A stretch of DNA of 64,000 nt. Source: Promethearchaeota archaeon. Lineage in GTDB: Archaea > Asgardarchaeota > Lokiarchaeia > Sigyniarchaeales > SOKP01. The notes below the pieces were generated by a model. It ran no database searches and was not told the DNA's origin. It saw only the letters and a list, made by a program, of their open reading frames with translations. The position numbers and the translations under genes were made by a program. Positions 51,059 through 61,050 of the stretch are shown piece by piece. The first letter of the stretch is position 1; each line of letters begins with the position of its first letter. The stretch covers positions 1-64,000 of the forward strand of contig JAHLWS010000005.1 in assembly GCA_019057795.1 (NCBI GenBank). The letters are read 5' to 3'.

Positions 51059-51295
51059 ATGGCAAAAAAAAAAGCCCCAGCAAAGAAAAAAAGCGATAGT
51101 TATATTGCTAAAGCTCCAATTCGGCGATTGATGAAAAAAGAAGGCGCTGATTTAGTTGCTGCCGATGCTCTAGATAAACTTATCGGTTTTCTCGAAAAAA
51201 CCGCTGCTGACGCAACTAAAGAAGCTATTAAGGTTACCAAGGCGGACAAGAGGAAAAGGGTCACAGCGGCCGATATTCGTAAGGCTACGAGGTAA
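51059..51295 (+). CDS. archaeal histone with lysine-rich N-terminal tail
   Basis: MAKKKAPAKKKSDSYIAKAPIRRLMKKEGADLVAADALDKLIGFLEKTAADATKEAIKVTKADKRKRVTAADIRKATR. Confidence 0.95.
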   Translation: MAKKKAPAKKKSDSYIAKAPIRRLMKKEGADLVAADALDKLIGFLEKTAADATKEAIKVTKADKRKRVTAADIRKATR

Positions 51296-51406
51296 AGCGT
51301 TAGTTTTTAAAAATCTTTAATATTTTTTTTTACTTTTTTTCTTATTATAATCTGCTTGTTATATTATCTTTTTAAGATTATTTTTACTTATTTTCTTAGC
51401 TATCTA

Positions 51407-52342
51407 TTAAAAAGAGTTGGTTATCAATAATTCCTTAATCTTTCCTCTTTTACTTCCATCACTATTTATAGCTCTTTTAGCGTAAAGGATGTTTATTTGA
51501 TAATCTTTATATAAACCTAAAATAAAATCAGAATAAGAATTACTCAACATCACCTTACAACCCCGTTCATCTAAATTTTTATATACATTAAAAAGCCTGA
51601 TTTGGTCTTCTTTGCTAAAATTACCCTTAGTATAACTGGTAAAATTAGCAGAACGCGATATTGGAACATAAGGTGGATCAAAATAAATGAAATCATCTTT
51701 CTCCGCAAAATCTAAACATATTTCGAACGAATTATTTATTAATTTAACATTTTTAAGTGCTTTATGAACTGCATTTAAATTTTTCTCGTCGCAAAACTTT
51801 GGACTTTTATATTTTCCAAAAGGCACATTAAACTGTCCTTTGCTGTTTACTCTATATAATCCATTAAAGCAACAGCGATTCAAATATATAGTTCTTGAAG
51901 CCTTGGTCACATCTGACAATTTATTATATTCTTTGGGATTTCTATCCTTACTTCGTACTTCGTAATAATAATCTTTTTCATTTTTGTGGTTTTTAAGGGA
52001 TTTTATGAGTTCAGAAACATTATTTTTTATTATATTAAAGGAATTAATTAATTCTTTATTTACATCAATTAATATAGCCGTTTCGGGTAATAAATAAAAA
52101 AAGATGGCTCCGCCGCCCACAAAAGGTTCAATATATTTATTGAATTCTTTAGGAAAATAATCGTTCATTTGTAGAATTAATTGTCTTTTACCGCCTACCC
52201 ATTTTAAAAAAGGTTTAGGCACATCTACAATAGATTTCTTCCTTCTATTTTGCTCTTTCTTAATATCAAGATAGTGAATTTTTTTATCATCTTTTCCTAA
52301 AAAATTTTGCAACGATTTTTGGGTCAAGCTTTTTTCATTCAA
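51407..52342 (-). CDS. D12-class (Dam/DpnM-like) N6-adenine DNA methyltransferase
   Basis: PFLKWVGGKRQLILQM, EPFVGGGAIFF, YLNRCCFNGLYRVNSKGQFNVPFG, FIYFDPPY. Confidence 0.95.
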   Translation of the reverse strand: MNEKSLTQKSLQNFLGKDDKKIHYLDIKKEQNRRKKSIVDVPKPFLKWVGGKRQLILQMNDYFPKEFNKYIEPFVGGGAIFFYLLPETAILIDVNKELINSFNIIKNNVSELIKSLKNHKNEKDYYYEVRSKDRNPKEYNKLSDVTKASRTIYLNRCCFNGLYRVNSKGQFNVPFGKYKSPKFCDEKNLNAVHKALKNVKLINNSFEICLDFAEKDDFIYFDPPYVPISRSANFTSYTKGNFSKEDQIRLFNVYKNLDERGCKVMLSNSYSDFILGLYKDYQINILYAKRAINSDGSKRGKIKELLITNSF

Positions 52343-52486
52343 CGTTAATATTTCATTTTTTCTAATATTATTAAATCAATTAAATCTAATATTTCTATTG
52401 ATATCAACTATTTAATTAATTTTATTACTATATGAATATCTTAAAATCAGGGATTAAAAAAGGAAGAAACCTATTGGTTTTTAGAA

Positions 52487-52915
52487 TTATCCAAACTCTT
52501 CAAAAAATTCCTTATTAAGAAATTTATCGATATTATTCTTTAATTTTTTCCTGACGGAATCCAATCCTTCAGGAACAATTCGAGTTTTGCTAAAAATATC
52601 AATATATCCTAATTCTGAGCCATATCTTGGAACTAAATGGAAATGTAAATGTTCTAAACTTGCTCCAGCGTCTTTTCCTTGATTAATTCCAATATTATAC
52701 CCCATTGGATTGTATAATTCATCGAGTAATAATTGTAAGCCTTGAATCGTTCTTGATATATGGACGATTTCTTCTTTCTTTAAATCGGTAAATTTTGTGA
52801 TATGACGATTTGGAACGCACATGAGATGTCCGGGATTGAAGGGATATAAGTTTAACACAACAAAGCAGATTTCATCTTCGTAAATTTTTAATAAAACTAC
52901 TCTTTCGTCATTCAT
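52487..52915 (-). CDS. HIT-family hydrolase (N-terminus extends further upstream in frame)
   Basis: LEHLHFHLVPRYGSE; upstream in-frame reading EKWLQALGKLDYVQGKAKPDVDCLLCSIR gives the typical CxxC before the annotated Met; start not ATG. Confidence 0.85.
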   Translation of the reverse strand: MNDERVVLLKIYEDEICFVVLNLYPFNPGHLMCVPNRHITKFTDLKKEEIVHISRTIQGLQLLLDELYNPMGYNIGINQGKDAGASLEHLHFHLVPRYGSELGYIDIFSKTRIVPEGLDSVRKKLKNNIDKFLNKEFFEEFG

Positions 52916-53037
52916 TCTGATAGAGCATAAAAGACAATCAACATCGGGTTTTGCTTTTCCTTGAACATAATCTAATTTTCCTAACGCCTGTAACCATTTC
53001 TCGAAAATTACATTTCACCTACTCATCAAATTAATTG

Positions 53038-53556
53038 TTATGAATATAAAGAGAAATCTGAAGTAAAATCTTTAGATTTAGAAAAATCTCCGGGTTTGAT
53101 TTTACCTATGCAATATTCATTAAGAATCATGTTTGAATAAGCCGCACAAGTAAATACCTTACGTATGCTTTTAAAAAACGAATTTTTTGAAATAGTACCA
53201 TCTTTTTTAAGGAAAATTTGATCGCTTATTTCGTATCGAAATTTCTGTGTATCGATTCTAAAAAAAACGTCACGAATTAGAAAAAATTTCCTCAAATCCA
53301 TAAAATATTGTAATTTTTTGTTATCTTCTAAAGCGTTTAAGGCATCCACTTGTTGAGGGGCTATTTGAATTGGGTTAGAAATTATAATTAAATCTTTATT
53401 TTTAGGTTTTAAAACAACCATTTTTGTTTTAAAACAAACAAATTGAAAGCCAAATTCAAGTTTTTTATCATCAATTGGAATTTTTTTTCTTAAAAGACCT
53501 TCATCTAATAGATATTCTTGGATTAGATGTTTTATATTACTCTCGTTGTCAGTCAT
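53038..53556 (-). CDS. hypothetical protein
   Basis: 172-aa ORF. Confidence 0.5.
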   Translation of the reverse strand: MTDNESNIKHLIQEYLLDEGLLRKKIPIDDKKLEFGFQFVCFKTKMVVLKPKNKDLIIISNPIQIAPQQVDALNALEDNKKLQYFMDLRKFFLIRDVFFRIDTQKFRYEISDQIFLKKDGTISKNSFFKSIRKVFTCAAYSNMILNEYCIGKIKPGDFSKSKDFTSDFSLYS

Positions 53557-53703
53557 TATTATACGTAATCTTTGATTCGATATAAACGTACAATTTTTAA
53601 GGGATGGATTAATTTCCTTATAATTACTTAAATCTTGAAATTATCAATAATAAGAATAAATATATTGCCTAACAATCAGGATTTAGACAATAATCTACGG
53701 GTT

Positions 53704-54195
53704 CTAATCCCAAAGTAATTTAGATCCGCATTTAGGACAAGGATTTGATTTAACGGGTATTAATTGATGGCAAATAGGACAATTCTCTGCAAGTTTAGGT
53801 TGATTTGAGACGCTTTGCGAAGCAATAGGTCTTGAATTATGAATGGGTGTGGTTGAAATGGGAATATTCGGAGTAGTAGAACCGTATTTGGTTTTAATAT
53901 GTGCCACGAATTCCTGCTCTGATTGATTCATTTTCTTGGTTAAAGAGTTCCCACTCGTTATTATCATACACGCAACTACGCCTAATGGGAGGAATGTCAT
54001 TTCATTAAAGGGTAATTCATTTAATAATAACCCAACTACAATAAATAATAATATAGCAACACCAATTAAAACGCCAATGAGGCTTGAACGGATCGATTTA
54101 TTTACCATTTTTTTATAAACGGCGTAATCATTATCCGTTATAGTAATTCCATTTTCGTCTTTAATCTTTGATATAAAGAGAGCCTTTTGTTTCAT
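53704..54195 (-). CDS. two-TM protein with C-terminal zinc ribbon
   Basis: Hydrophobic segments; CPICHQLIPVKSNPCPKCG. Confidence 0.7.
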   Translation of the reverse strand: MKQKALFISKIKDENGITITDNDYAVYKKMVNKSIRSSLIGVLIGVAILLFIVVGLLLNELPFNEMTFLPLGVVACMIITSGNSLTKKMNQSEQEFVAHIKTKYGSTTPNIPISTTPIHNSRPIASQSVSNQPKLAENCPICHQLIPVKSNPCPKCGSKLLWD

Positions 54196-54427
54196 AGTTT
54201 AGTAATATAATTACAATAATTTAAACTTATGTTTATAGAAAAGTATATAAGAACAACATAAAATGGAGAAGAATTATAAGTGTGGTTGTGGTTTAGAAAA
54301 TGTGTTTAAAAAATTGTTTATCCCGTCATTTAAAGAAATGTTGAGTGTGGATATAATCGTTGGAAGGAAAGAAAATGCAAAAATAATGATGGTAATAAAA
54401 TAGTAAGCGAAAAATTACCAAATTAGG

Positions 54428-54790
54428 TTAATATTTGCCTTTTGGTCTAGTTTGAGGTTGAACTCCTGCGTTCTTTAATTTTTCAATATTTTTTACTAAA
54501 TCTTCTGAGGAAGTGCTGTAAACAACTTGTAGAGTGTCTAAATCTATATATAAGGAGCCAACAATCCCCAATCCCATCAATTGATTATCTTTATCTATAA
54601 AAGTATTATCAAGATTCATTTTAATCGCTTTTTTATTGCCCTCAAGCTCAACAAGCTGCGGTTGACACGCAGTGTACCCCACTCCTCTATTTTTAATCAA
54701 ATAACTCATTATTGCGTAGTCTAATTCGTCGTTGATCTCTCCTTGCTCTTGGAGAATTTTTACCACATTTGGAGGGTTTTGTGATGACAT
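54428..54790 (-). CDS. hypothetical protein
   Basis: 120-aa ORF. Confidence 0.55.
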   Translation of the reverse strand: MSSQNPPNVVKILQEQGEINDELDYAIMSYLIKNRGVGYTACQPQLVELEGNKKAIKMNLDNTFIDKDNQLMGLGIVGSLYIDLDTLQVVYSTSSEDLVKNIEKLKNAGVQPQTRPKGKY

Positions 54791-54870
54791 TTTTATAAAT
54801 AAACTATATCATTTAAACAGAACTTTAAAGGGATAGAATTCACATGATGGATTTTGTTATAATAAAATTT

Positions 54871-55122
54871 TTATCTTTCAATAATAACTTCATCAACACT
54901 GTGCAGGGCACAGTTCATGCTTTCTAAAATGTCCTTTATTGAATCCAATGTAAGGTCTTCAGTACCTTTAATGGTTAAAAAGATTGAGGTTGTATTTTGG
55001 TCTATCTCGTCTGTCTTAATCTGTACATACGTAACACCCTCAGTTTTCATTAAAGTGCGGCCGATTAGTTCGTTATCGGGACTGTGTGGTTTCAAAATGT
55101 CTAATTTAAAAGTAATATTCAT
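54871..55122 (-). CDS. DUF211-like protein
   Basis: ITFKLDILKPHSPDNELIGRTLMKTEGVTYVQIKTDEIDQNTTSIFLTIKG. Confidence 0.7.
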   Translation of the reverse strand: MNITFKLDILKPHSPDNELIGRTLMKTEGVTYVQIKTDEIDQNTTSIFLTIKGTEDLTLDSIKDILESMNCALHSVDEVIIER

Positions 55123-55213
55123 GATTTAATAAATTAAATATTTAATTAAAATTATATCACTAATTGAATTATTTCAATAATTGATTAAATTGTATTTATA
55201 ATTTATTTTTATT

Positions 55214-55283
55214 AGTTTATAAAAATTGTTCAATGATTTCAATTAATTTAGATGGAATTTCTTTTGGTTCGATGATTTTACTC
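55214..55283 (-). repeat. degenerate duplicate of the 3' end of the HAD gene (IIEPKEIPSKLIEIIEQFL*)
   Basis: agtttataaaaattgttcaatgatttcaattaatttagatggaatttc versus agtttataaaaattgttcaagggtttcaattaattttgatggaatttc at 55584. Confidence 0.8.
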
Positions 55284-55381
55284 TCTATGAAAAAGAAAAT
55301 GATACGATGGGTATAGCAATCGCATTTAATAACATGTTTAATTGCTCGTTCTATTCGATAAATCTTGTAATATTGTTTCTC

Positions 55382-55534
55382 TTATTTTTCTCTTACCCAA
55401 ACGTGAAAAGCACCCTCTATTAACAATAACTCCCAGCCTTCTGCAGCTATTGCGTTTAATTCTTCCTCTAACCTTTTTTTAATTTTACCGGTGGTTAAAG
55501 ATCCTTTAAAAATTTCAATTCTATATTCTTTCAT
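55382..55534 (-). CDS. 50-aa DUF4177-like protein (below ORF-track cutoff)
   Basis: MKEYRIEIFKGSLTTGKIKKRLEEELNAIAAEGWELLLIEGAFHVWVREK*; 'aAeGWELl' motif. Confidence 0.65.
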   Translation of the reverse strand: MKEYRIEIFKGSLTTGKIKKRLEEELNAIAAEGWELLLIEGAFHVWVREK

Positions 55535-55586
55535 ATTTGATATCTCTTTTTCAAATGTTTAATTATTAGTTATAATAATTTTTAGT

Positions 55587-56282
55587 TTATAAAAATTGTT
55601 CAAGGGTTTCAATTAATTTTGATGGAATTTCGTGTAGTTCAATAATTTTATCTGCCTTTCTAAAAAATTCTCTTTTTAAGTAATTTGGAATTTTAGTGTT
55701 TAAAGCGATAGAGCGCGATCCTATGTTAATCGCTGCTTCAATATCTCGCCCAGTATCTCCAATAACCACAATTTGATCAGGTTTTACATCTATTTTCTCA
55801 CATATGTGTTTTAAATGATCTGGGTGCGGTTTAAGATTTTTAGTATCGTCACGACCTACTATAACTTCAAAGTAGTGAATGATACCTGCTGTGTCTAGTG
55901 AAATTCTTGCGTTGTTATGGGTATTATACGTAAAAACAGCTTGTTTAAGTCTTTTCTTTTTTGCAAACTCTAAAACCTGGTCTATACCCTGAGTTAAAGT
56001 CGCTTTAATGGCAGCTTCGTGTTCGACTTGAATTACGGCGTTATTCACTTCGTTAATAATTTCTTTAATTTTTTCGGAAGAAAACCCCAACTCATTAAAT
56101 ATTACTCTGGAGATTTTAACACTTTCTAAAATAGGCATTTCAATTGAAAGGTCTTCCTTTGGTATCCCATAATCTCTTAATACTTTAATAGCCTTTCTTC
56201 GAGCTTTAACCGAGTTAATTTTAAAATGTATTAAGGTACCGTCCAAATCCCATATAATTGCTTTAATAGGTTTTTCGTTCAT
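55587..56282 (-). CDS. HAD-superfamily hydrolase (phosphoglycolate phosphatase-like)
   Basis: IIWDLDGTL, VVIGDTGRDIEAAINIGS. Confidence 0.9.
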   Translation of the reverse strand: MNEKPIKAIIWDLDGTLIHFKINSVKARRKAIKVLRDYGIPKEDLSIEMPILESVKISRVIFNELGFSSEKIKEIINEVNNAVIQVEHEAAIKATLTQGIDQVLEFAKKKRLKQAVFTYNTHNNARISLDTAGIIHYFEVIVGRDDTKNLKPHPDHLKHICEKIDVKPDQIVVIGDTGRDIEAAINIGSRSIALNTKIPNYLKREFFRKADKIIELHEIPSKLIETLEQFL

Positions 56283-56867
56283 TTAATATACCAAATCGGA
56301 ATATATCGGCCCTGTAGGCGTTAAAACAGACTTTTTTAGTTTTACCTGGCTTATATTGAAAGGTCCAAATTCGAAATTTTTATTCTCGTTAATTAGTTTT
56401 TTTAGCACATCAAAAGTTTTATAATTTACTTTATCCCTTCTCAATCTTCCTATCGTAAGATGTGGTTTGAATCCAGTTCTTTTATCTTTTTGAATTTTCA
56501 ATCGCTCAGATAAGAGTTGTTCTATTATATTTTTAATTTGTTGTAAAAATTGAACATCTCCAATAAGTTTTACCCATAAAACAGAGAATTTGTTAAATTG
56601 ACCTACCCCTCTAAGACTATATTCAATGGTTTTTCCTTGAAACATGCTTTCGTTTACATCTTCTTTCAAAATTTCATAAATTTTTAGTGCCACGGATTCA
56701 GAAATGTTTCCCAAAAATTTTACAGTCATATGAAGGTTTTCTGGTTCTACTACTTTAAGCTTGGGCTGATTTTGTTTTAATCGAGATGAGAAAGCCTGAA
56801 TTTTCTCTATCGTGTTCTTGTCTTTTAATTCGATCGCTATAAATGCTCTAATCATGACTACACCCAA
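56283..56867 (-). CDS. thpR: RNA 2',3'-cyclic phosphodiesterase (2H/LigT family)
   Basis: RAFIAIELKD; two HxTx motifs HMTVKFLGN and HLTIGRLRR. Confidence 0.92.
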   Translation of the reverse strand: MGVVMIRAFIAIELKDKNTIEKIQAFSSRLKQNQPKLKVVEPENLHMTVKFLGNISESVALKIYEILKEDVNESMFQGKTIEYSLRGVGQFNKFSVLWVKLIGDVQFLQQIKNIIEQLLSERLKIQKDKRTGFKPHLTIGRLRRDKVNYKTFDVLKKLINENKNFEFGPFNISQVKLKKSVLTPTGPIYSDLVY

Positions 56868-56898
56868 TTAATGTTAATATTACAAGTTTTTTGACGAT

Positions 56899-57861
56899 CT
56901 ACCTTTCAATTTTGCCCGGAAGATAGAAATCATACTTTTTCTTAAAGACTTTAGTTTTAAGAAATCTATCAAAGCGTCTCACACTTTGAAAAATAACCCA
57001 CATACTGCTGTCGCTCTTGTAATATTTTTTAACTTCTTCTAATGTTAACGGTTCAATATCGAAATCAATTGCTTCTTCTTCAAAGAATTTATTGACAAGG
57101 TTAATCAATTCAGGGATAAGTTCGGGTTTTTGTTCCTTAAAGAAATTTGCGACTAAATCAATTGTAACCTTCCTCCAGTCGTAATATCTCCCGATAGTTT
57201 CTTCAAGAAATAAAGCTTTTAATAACCACCTTAGAAATGAAGGGGCACTTTTCAAAAATAGGACTGCCTCCATCGCTTCGTTACCATTAACCCTAAAAAA
57301 TGGTGTACTCGTATCGAAATACATTAGTTTTGTATCAAGATCAATTTTAGGATTGTTAGGATCGAAACCAATAATGGCAAAGTTAGATATTTGACCGTCT
57401 AATCCTAAATCTATAGTATTATGGTTTTTAGCGTAATCCCACACTTTCTTCATTTCTCTCATTACAAGTAGAATTAAAGTTTTAATGTCTTGATCGCTTA
57501 ATTGATGAATTACCTTATGCCCTATTGATTCTGAGGGAAGTTTTTCTTGAACGCAATAAAATTGAATTTTTCCCTCTTCGTCTTTAAACCATGCTACATC
57601 GTACTCAGGCAGATTGAGCCCCACATCTTCTTTTAAAAGTCTATTATATTCGTTATATGCCCAAATATGTCTTTCGACTTGCGTTTCATTATCAAAAATT
57701 GGAATCCTTTTATATGCTATTTGCTCTGGGTTATTCAAAATCTCAAAAACGAGGCTTATTTCACCATAACCTAAAATTTTTATCGGTACTTCTCCTTTTT
57801 CGGGATCAGAAGTATCAATTGACTTTTCTAACTTTTTTAAAACTTCAATATCAATTTTCAT
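56899..57861 (-). CDS. uncharacterised protein, possible kinase-like (APH-type) fold
   Basis: LGYGEISLVFEI...IAYKRIPIF; DLGLDGQISNFAI; weak. Confidence 0.45.
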   Translation of the reverse strand: MKIDIEVLKKLEKSIDTSDPEKGEVPIKILGYGEISLVFEILNNPEQIAYKRIPIFDNETQVERHIWAYNEYNRLLKEDVGLNLPEYDVAWFKDEEGKIQFYCVQEKLPSESIGHKVIHQLSDQDIKTLILLVMREMKKVWDYAKNHNTIDLGLDGQISNFAIIGFDPNNPKIDLDTKLMYFDTSTPFFRVNGNEAMEAVLFLKSAPSFLRWLLKALFLEETIGRYYDWRKVTIDLVANFFKEQKPELIPELINLVNKFFEEEAIDFDIEPLTLEEVKKYYKSDSSMWVIFQSVRRFDRFLKTKVFKKKYDFYLPGKIER

Positions 57862-57936
57862 ATCTAATCAATTCACTTCTTTAATATTTAAAAAAATTAA
57901 CTTAAATCTTTATAAAATTAACTCAAAAATTCAATA

Positions 57937-58980
57937 TTAATATTTTCCTAATTTCTCTACTAAGGTTTTTGCAATTCCTAAGTTTCTACTTGCCATAGTA
58001 AATGGTTCCCAGGGCCACTCACATCCTGCGGCATACATAAACATCCCACCTGGTTTTCCTAATTCAATTGTTGTTTCCACTTCGCTAATAACATCGTTAA
58101 TTGAATAAGTTGTACTTCCCAATATCTGTGTATTAGTATTTCCTCTAATACAATTATTTGTCCCGATCTTCTCTTTAGCTAATTTTAAGTCTACTTGATA
58201 ATCTAAGTCTAAAATTGCCGCGTTTGTATTCGATATTAACTTAAGCATATCTCTCCCTTCCTTATCTATCACCGAATTATCGCCACAAACATGATACAAC
58301 ACTGGAACTTTCCTTTGAATATCATCGAATAGTTCTTTTGTTGCCTTTAAACAGCATTTTTCATACCGCATTGGACCAATTTGAGATATCGCGGAATCGC
58401 CAGCGCCAATAATATTCGCTCCAACTTCGATCTGCATTTTAGCAAACTCTTTTTGTATTGGTAGTATTCGATTTATGAGATCTCTTATCCTTTTTTCCCA
58501 ATCTTGATGCTTACATAACATTAGAACATTTACCAAATCGAATAGGCAGCAAATTTCAGCAAAGGGAGCCTCGATCCATCCGATAATGCATTGTTCACCT
58601 CCAACTTTTTCGCTCAATAATTTAACAGCGTTAACTCTGTTCAATATTCTCTTATTTGAATTTAAATCAGGTATTTCGAGGGAGTAAAAATCATCAATTT
58701 TCAAGTAAGTTTTTGCTACAGGAGTGTGACTCTTCCAACCTATTTCTACACCCCACGCGTTAGCTTCGCGGTATGCATCTGTAGACACATTCACATGATC
58801 AATTCCAAAAAAATCTGAGCATTTTATTTGGGATTGCGCTAATATTTCTGGATTTTGGCAGTATTCGCGATTATAATCGATATTGTTCAAGTTGGCTGCA
58901 AGGTGCATAATAAACGGGTTAAAGGGTATCTTCTCGGGCGTCCCCTTAATCGCAGAGAGGTTTAATTCCAATCGGTTCAT
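57937..58980 (-). CDS. uroporphyrinogen decarboxylase / MtaA-like methyltransferase family protein
   Basis: GWIEAPFAEICCLFD, GAGDSAISQIGP, VLYHVCGDNSVID, CIRGNTNTQ, MYAAGCEWPWEPF. Confidence 0.8.
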   Translation of the reverse strand: MNRLELNLSAIKGTPEKIPFNPFIMHLAANLNNIDYNREYCQNPEILAQSQIKCSDFFGIDHVNVSTDAYREANAWGVEIGWKSHTPVAKTYLKIDDFYSLEIPDLNSNKRILNRVNAVKLLSEKVGGEQCIIGWIEAPFAEICCLFDLVNVLMLCKHQDWEKRIRDLINRILPIQKEFAKMQIEVGANIIGAGDSAISQIGPMRYEKCCLKATKELFDDIQRKVPVLYHVCGDNSVIDKEGRDMLKLISNTNAAILDLDYQVDLKLAKEKIGTNNCIRGNTNTQILGSTTYSINDVISEVETTIELGKPGGMFMYAAGCEWPWEPFTMASRNLGIAKTLVEKLGKY

Positions 58981-59091
58981 TTTTCTTTGGATGTTCTATA
59001 AAACTTTGAAAAATTCTTCATTTTCTTTCCAGAATTTATTATTAATATTAAATTTGGTTAAGTTTTTATTTATAATAATTCTTTTTTTCTC

Positions 59092-60975
59092 ATGGAAAAA
59101 TTAGGCGAAGATTATATACCTAGACCGGAATACCCTAGACCGCAATTTGTAAGGGCAGATAGTTGGATTAATCTTAACGGGGAATGGGACTTTGCTTTTG
59201 ATGATATAAATAGAGGATTAATTGAACGCTGGTACCTTAAAGAGAGTGCAAACAACTTTGATAAGAAAATAATAGTTCCCTTTTGCTTTCAAAGCAAATT
59301 GAGTGGAATTGAGGACACATCATTTCACGAAGTCTTTTGGTATAGAAAAAAATTTAATATTCAGAAACAATTCGAAAATAAGAAAGTTTTGCTTCATTTT
59401 GGGGCTGTTGATTATAGTTGTGTAATTTACTTAAATGGGGTTTATGTTGGCTCTCATGAGGGTGGTTATATTGGATTTTCTTTAGATATAACAAATTATA
59501 TTGAAGAAAATAATGTTTTGGTTGTTAGAGTAGAAGATCCGAGTCAAGATCTTGAAATTCCCAGAGGTAAACAATACTGGAAAGAGAATATAGAATTGAT
59601 ATTCTACCCTAGAGTATCTGGTATATGGCAAACGGTTTGGTTGGAGTCTCTTTCTCCAGATTACCAAATCGAAGATTTAAAAATTACTCCAGATATTGAT
59701 AAATCTGAAGCTATTTTTGAAATCAATATTAATGGGATGGGTTTCTCAGAGTTATATCTTATAATTAAGGTTTTATTTGATAATCAAATAATCACTCAAG
59801 ATAAAATTAATCTAGATTTCATCGGGAAAATCGGTAAAAAGAAAAATAAGAAAGTAATCAAAGAAAGGATCGAGATTTTCCATAAGAGAATGTTCCATGA
59901 GAATCAATCACGCTTTAATTTCAAGGTTGCAATACCTAACAATTTATTGCATCTTTGGGATGTAGATAATCCAAATTTATACGATCTATCATTAAAAATT
60001 GAAAATGAGAATACAGGTGAGATATATGACGAGATATCAAGTTATTTTGGTATGAGAAAGATATCAATATCAGAACAAGAGAATGAGAATAAGCAAATTT
60101 TGCTAAATTATAAACCCTTATATCAGAAATTGTTTTTGGTGCAGGGGTATTGGCCTGATAGCTTATATACGCCTCCCTCTGATGATCACATTAAAAAAGA
60201 TATTCAACATGTTTTAGATTTTGGATTTAATGGTTTAAGGACACATCAAAAAGCTTTTGATCCTAGATTTTTGTATTGGTGTGATAAAATGGGCGTTTTA
60301 GTGTGGGGAGAGATTGGTAATGCTTACCGTTTCTCTGTGAAATCACAACTTAAACTTATTAACGAATTTGTAGCTGAAGTTGAACGAGATTATAATCATC
60401 CTTCGATTATTGCCTGGGTACCCTTGAATGAAGGTTGGGGTGTCTCCGGAGCAGAGAGGGACCCTAAAAGAGGTTATTATACATCTTCATTATATTTTTT
60501 AATAAAATCAATTGATCCTACTCGATTAATTATAGATGATGATGGATGGTGGCATACGGAGAATAATGATGTGTGTACCCGACACTTTTATTCGACAACT
60601 AATTTTTTACCAGTATCATTAGAGGAAGAAATTAGAAGCCATAAAACCGCAGTTCCAAAAACTTATCTAAAATCATACGAGTATAAAGGTGAACCTATTA
60701 TTTACAGTGAAATAGGAGGATTTGCCTATGATTTTAAAGAAAATGTTGAAAAGAAATGGGGTTATGGAGGATTAATAGAAGATTCTGAAGTTTTATTTGA
60801 AAGAGTAATAGAATTACTTAAAGAATTCGAAGCAAGAAAAGAATGGATTCAAGGCTTCTGTTACACTGAACTTTACGATCAGTTCCAAGAAATAAATGGT
60901 TTATTAACTTTCGATAGAGAACCTAAATTTCCACCGCAGAAATTGAAAGAAAAACTAGATGCAATGTTTTATTAA
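59092..60975 (+). CDS. glycoside hydrolase family 2 protein (beta-galactosidase/glucuronidase-like)
   Basis: PRPQFVRADSWINLNGEWDFAFDD...FNGLRTHQKAFDPRFLYWCDKMGVLVWGEIGN...HPSIIAWVPLNEGWG. Confidence 0.93.
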   Translation: MEKLGEDYIPRPEYPRPQFVRADSWINLNGEWDFAFDDINRGLIERWYLKESANNFDKKIIVPFCFQSKLSGIEDTSFHEVFWYRKKFNIQKQFENKKVLLHFGAVDYSCVIYLNGVYVGSHEGGYIGFSLDITNYIEENNVLVVRVEDPSQDLEIPRGKQYWKENIELIFYPRVSGIWQTVWLESLSPDYQIEDLKITPDIDKSEAIFEININGMGFSELYLIIKVLFDNQIITQDKINLDFIGKIGKKKNKKVIKERIEIFHKRMFHENQSRFNFKVAIPNNLLHLWDVDNPNLYDLSLKIENENTGEIYDEISSYFGMRKISISEQENENKQILLNYKPLYQKLFLVQGYWPDSLYTPPSDDHIKKDIQHVLDFGFNGLRTHQKAFDPRFLYWCDKMGVLVWGEIGNAYRFSVKSQLKLINEFVAEVERDYNHPSIIAWVPLNEGWGVSGAERDPKRGYYTSSLYFLIKSIDPTRLIIDDDGWWHTENNDVCTRHFYSTTNFLPVSLEEEIRSHKTAVPKTYLKSYEYKGEPIIYSEIGGFAYDFKENVEKKWGYGGLIEDSEVLFERVIELLKEFEARKEWIQGFCYTELYDQFQEINGLLTFDREPKFPPQKLKEKLDAMFY

Positions 60976-61050
60976 ATTAGATTAATTTTTCTTACAGAAT
61001 ATTAGAATTTAAAATTAAAATATTTTAGAATTAGTAGGTTTGAAGTTAAA

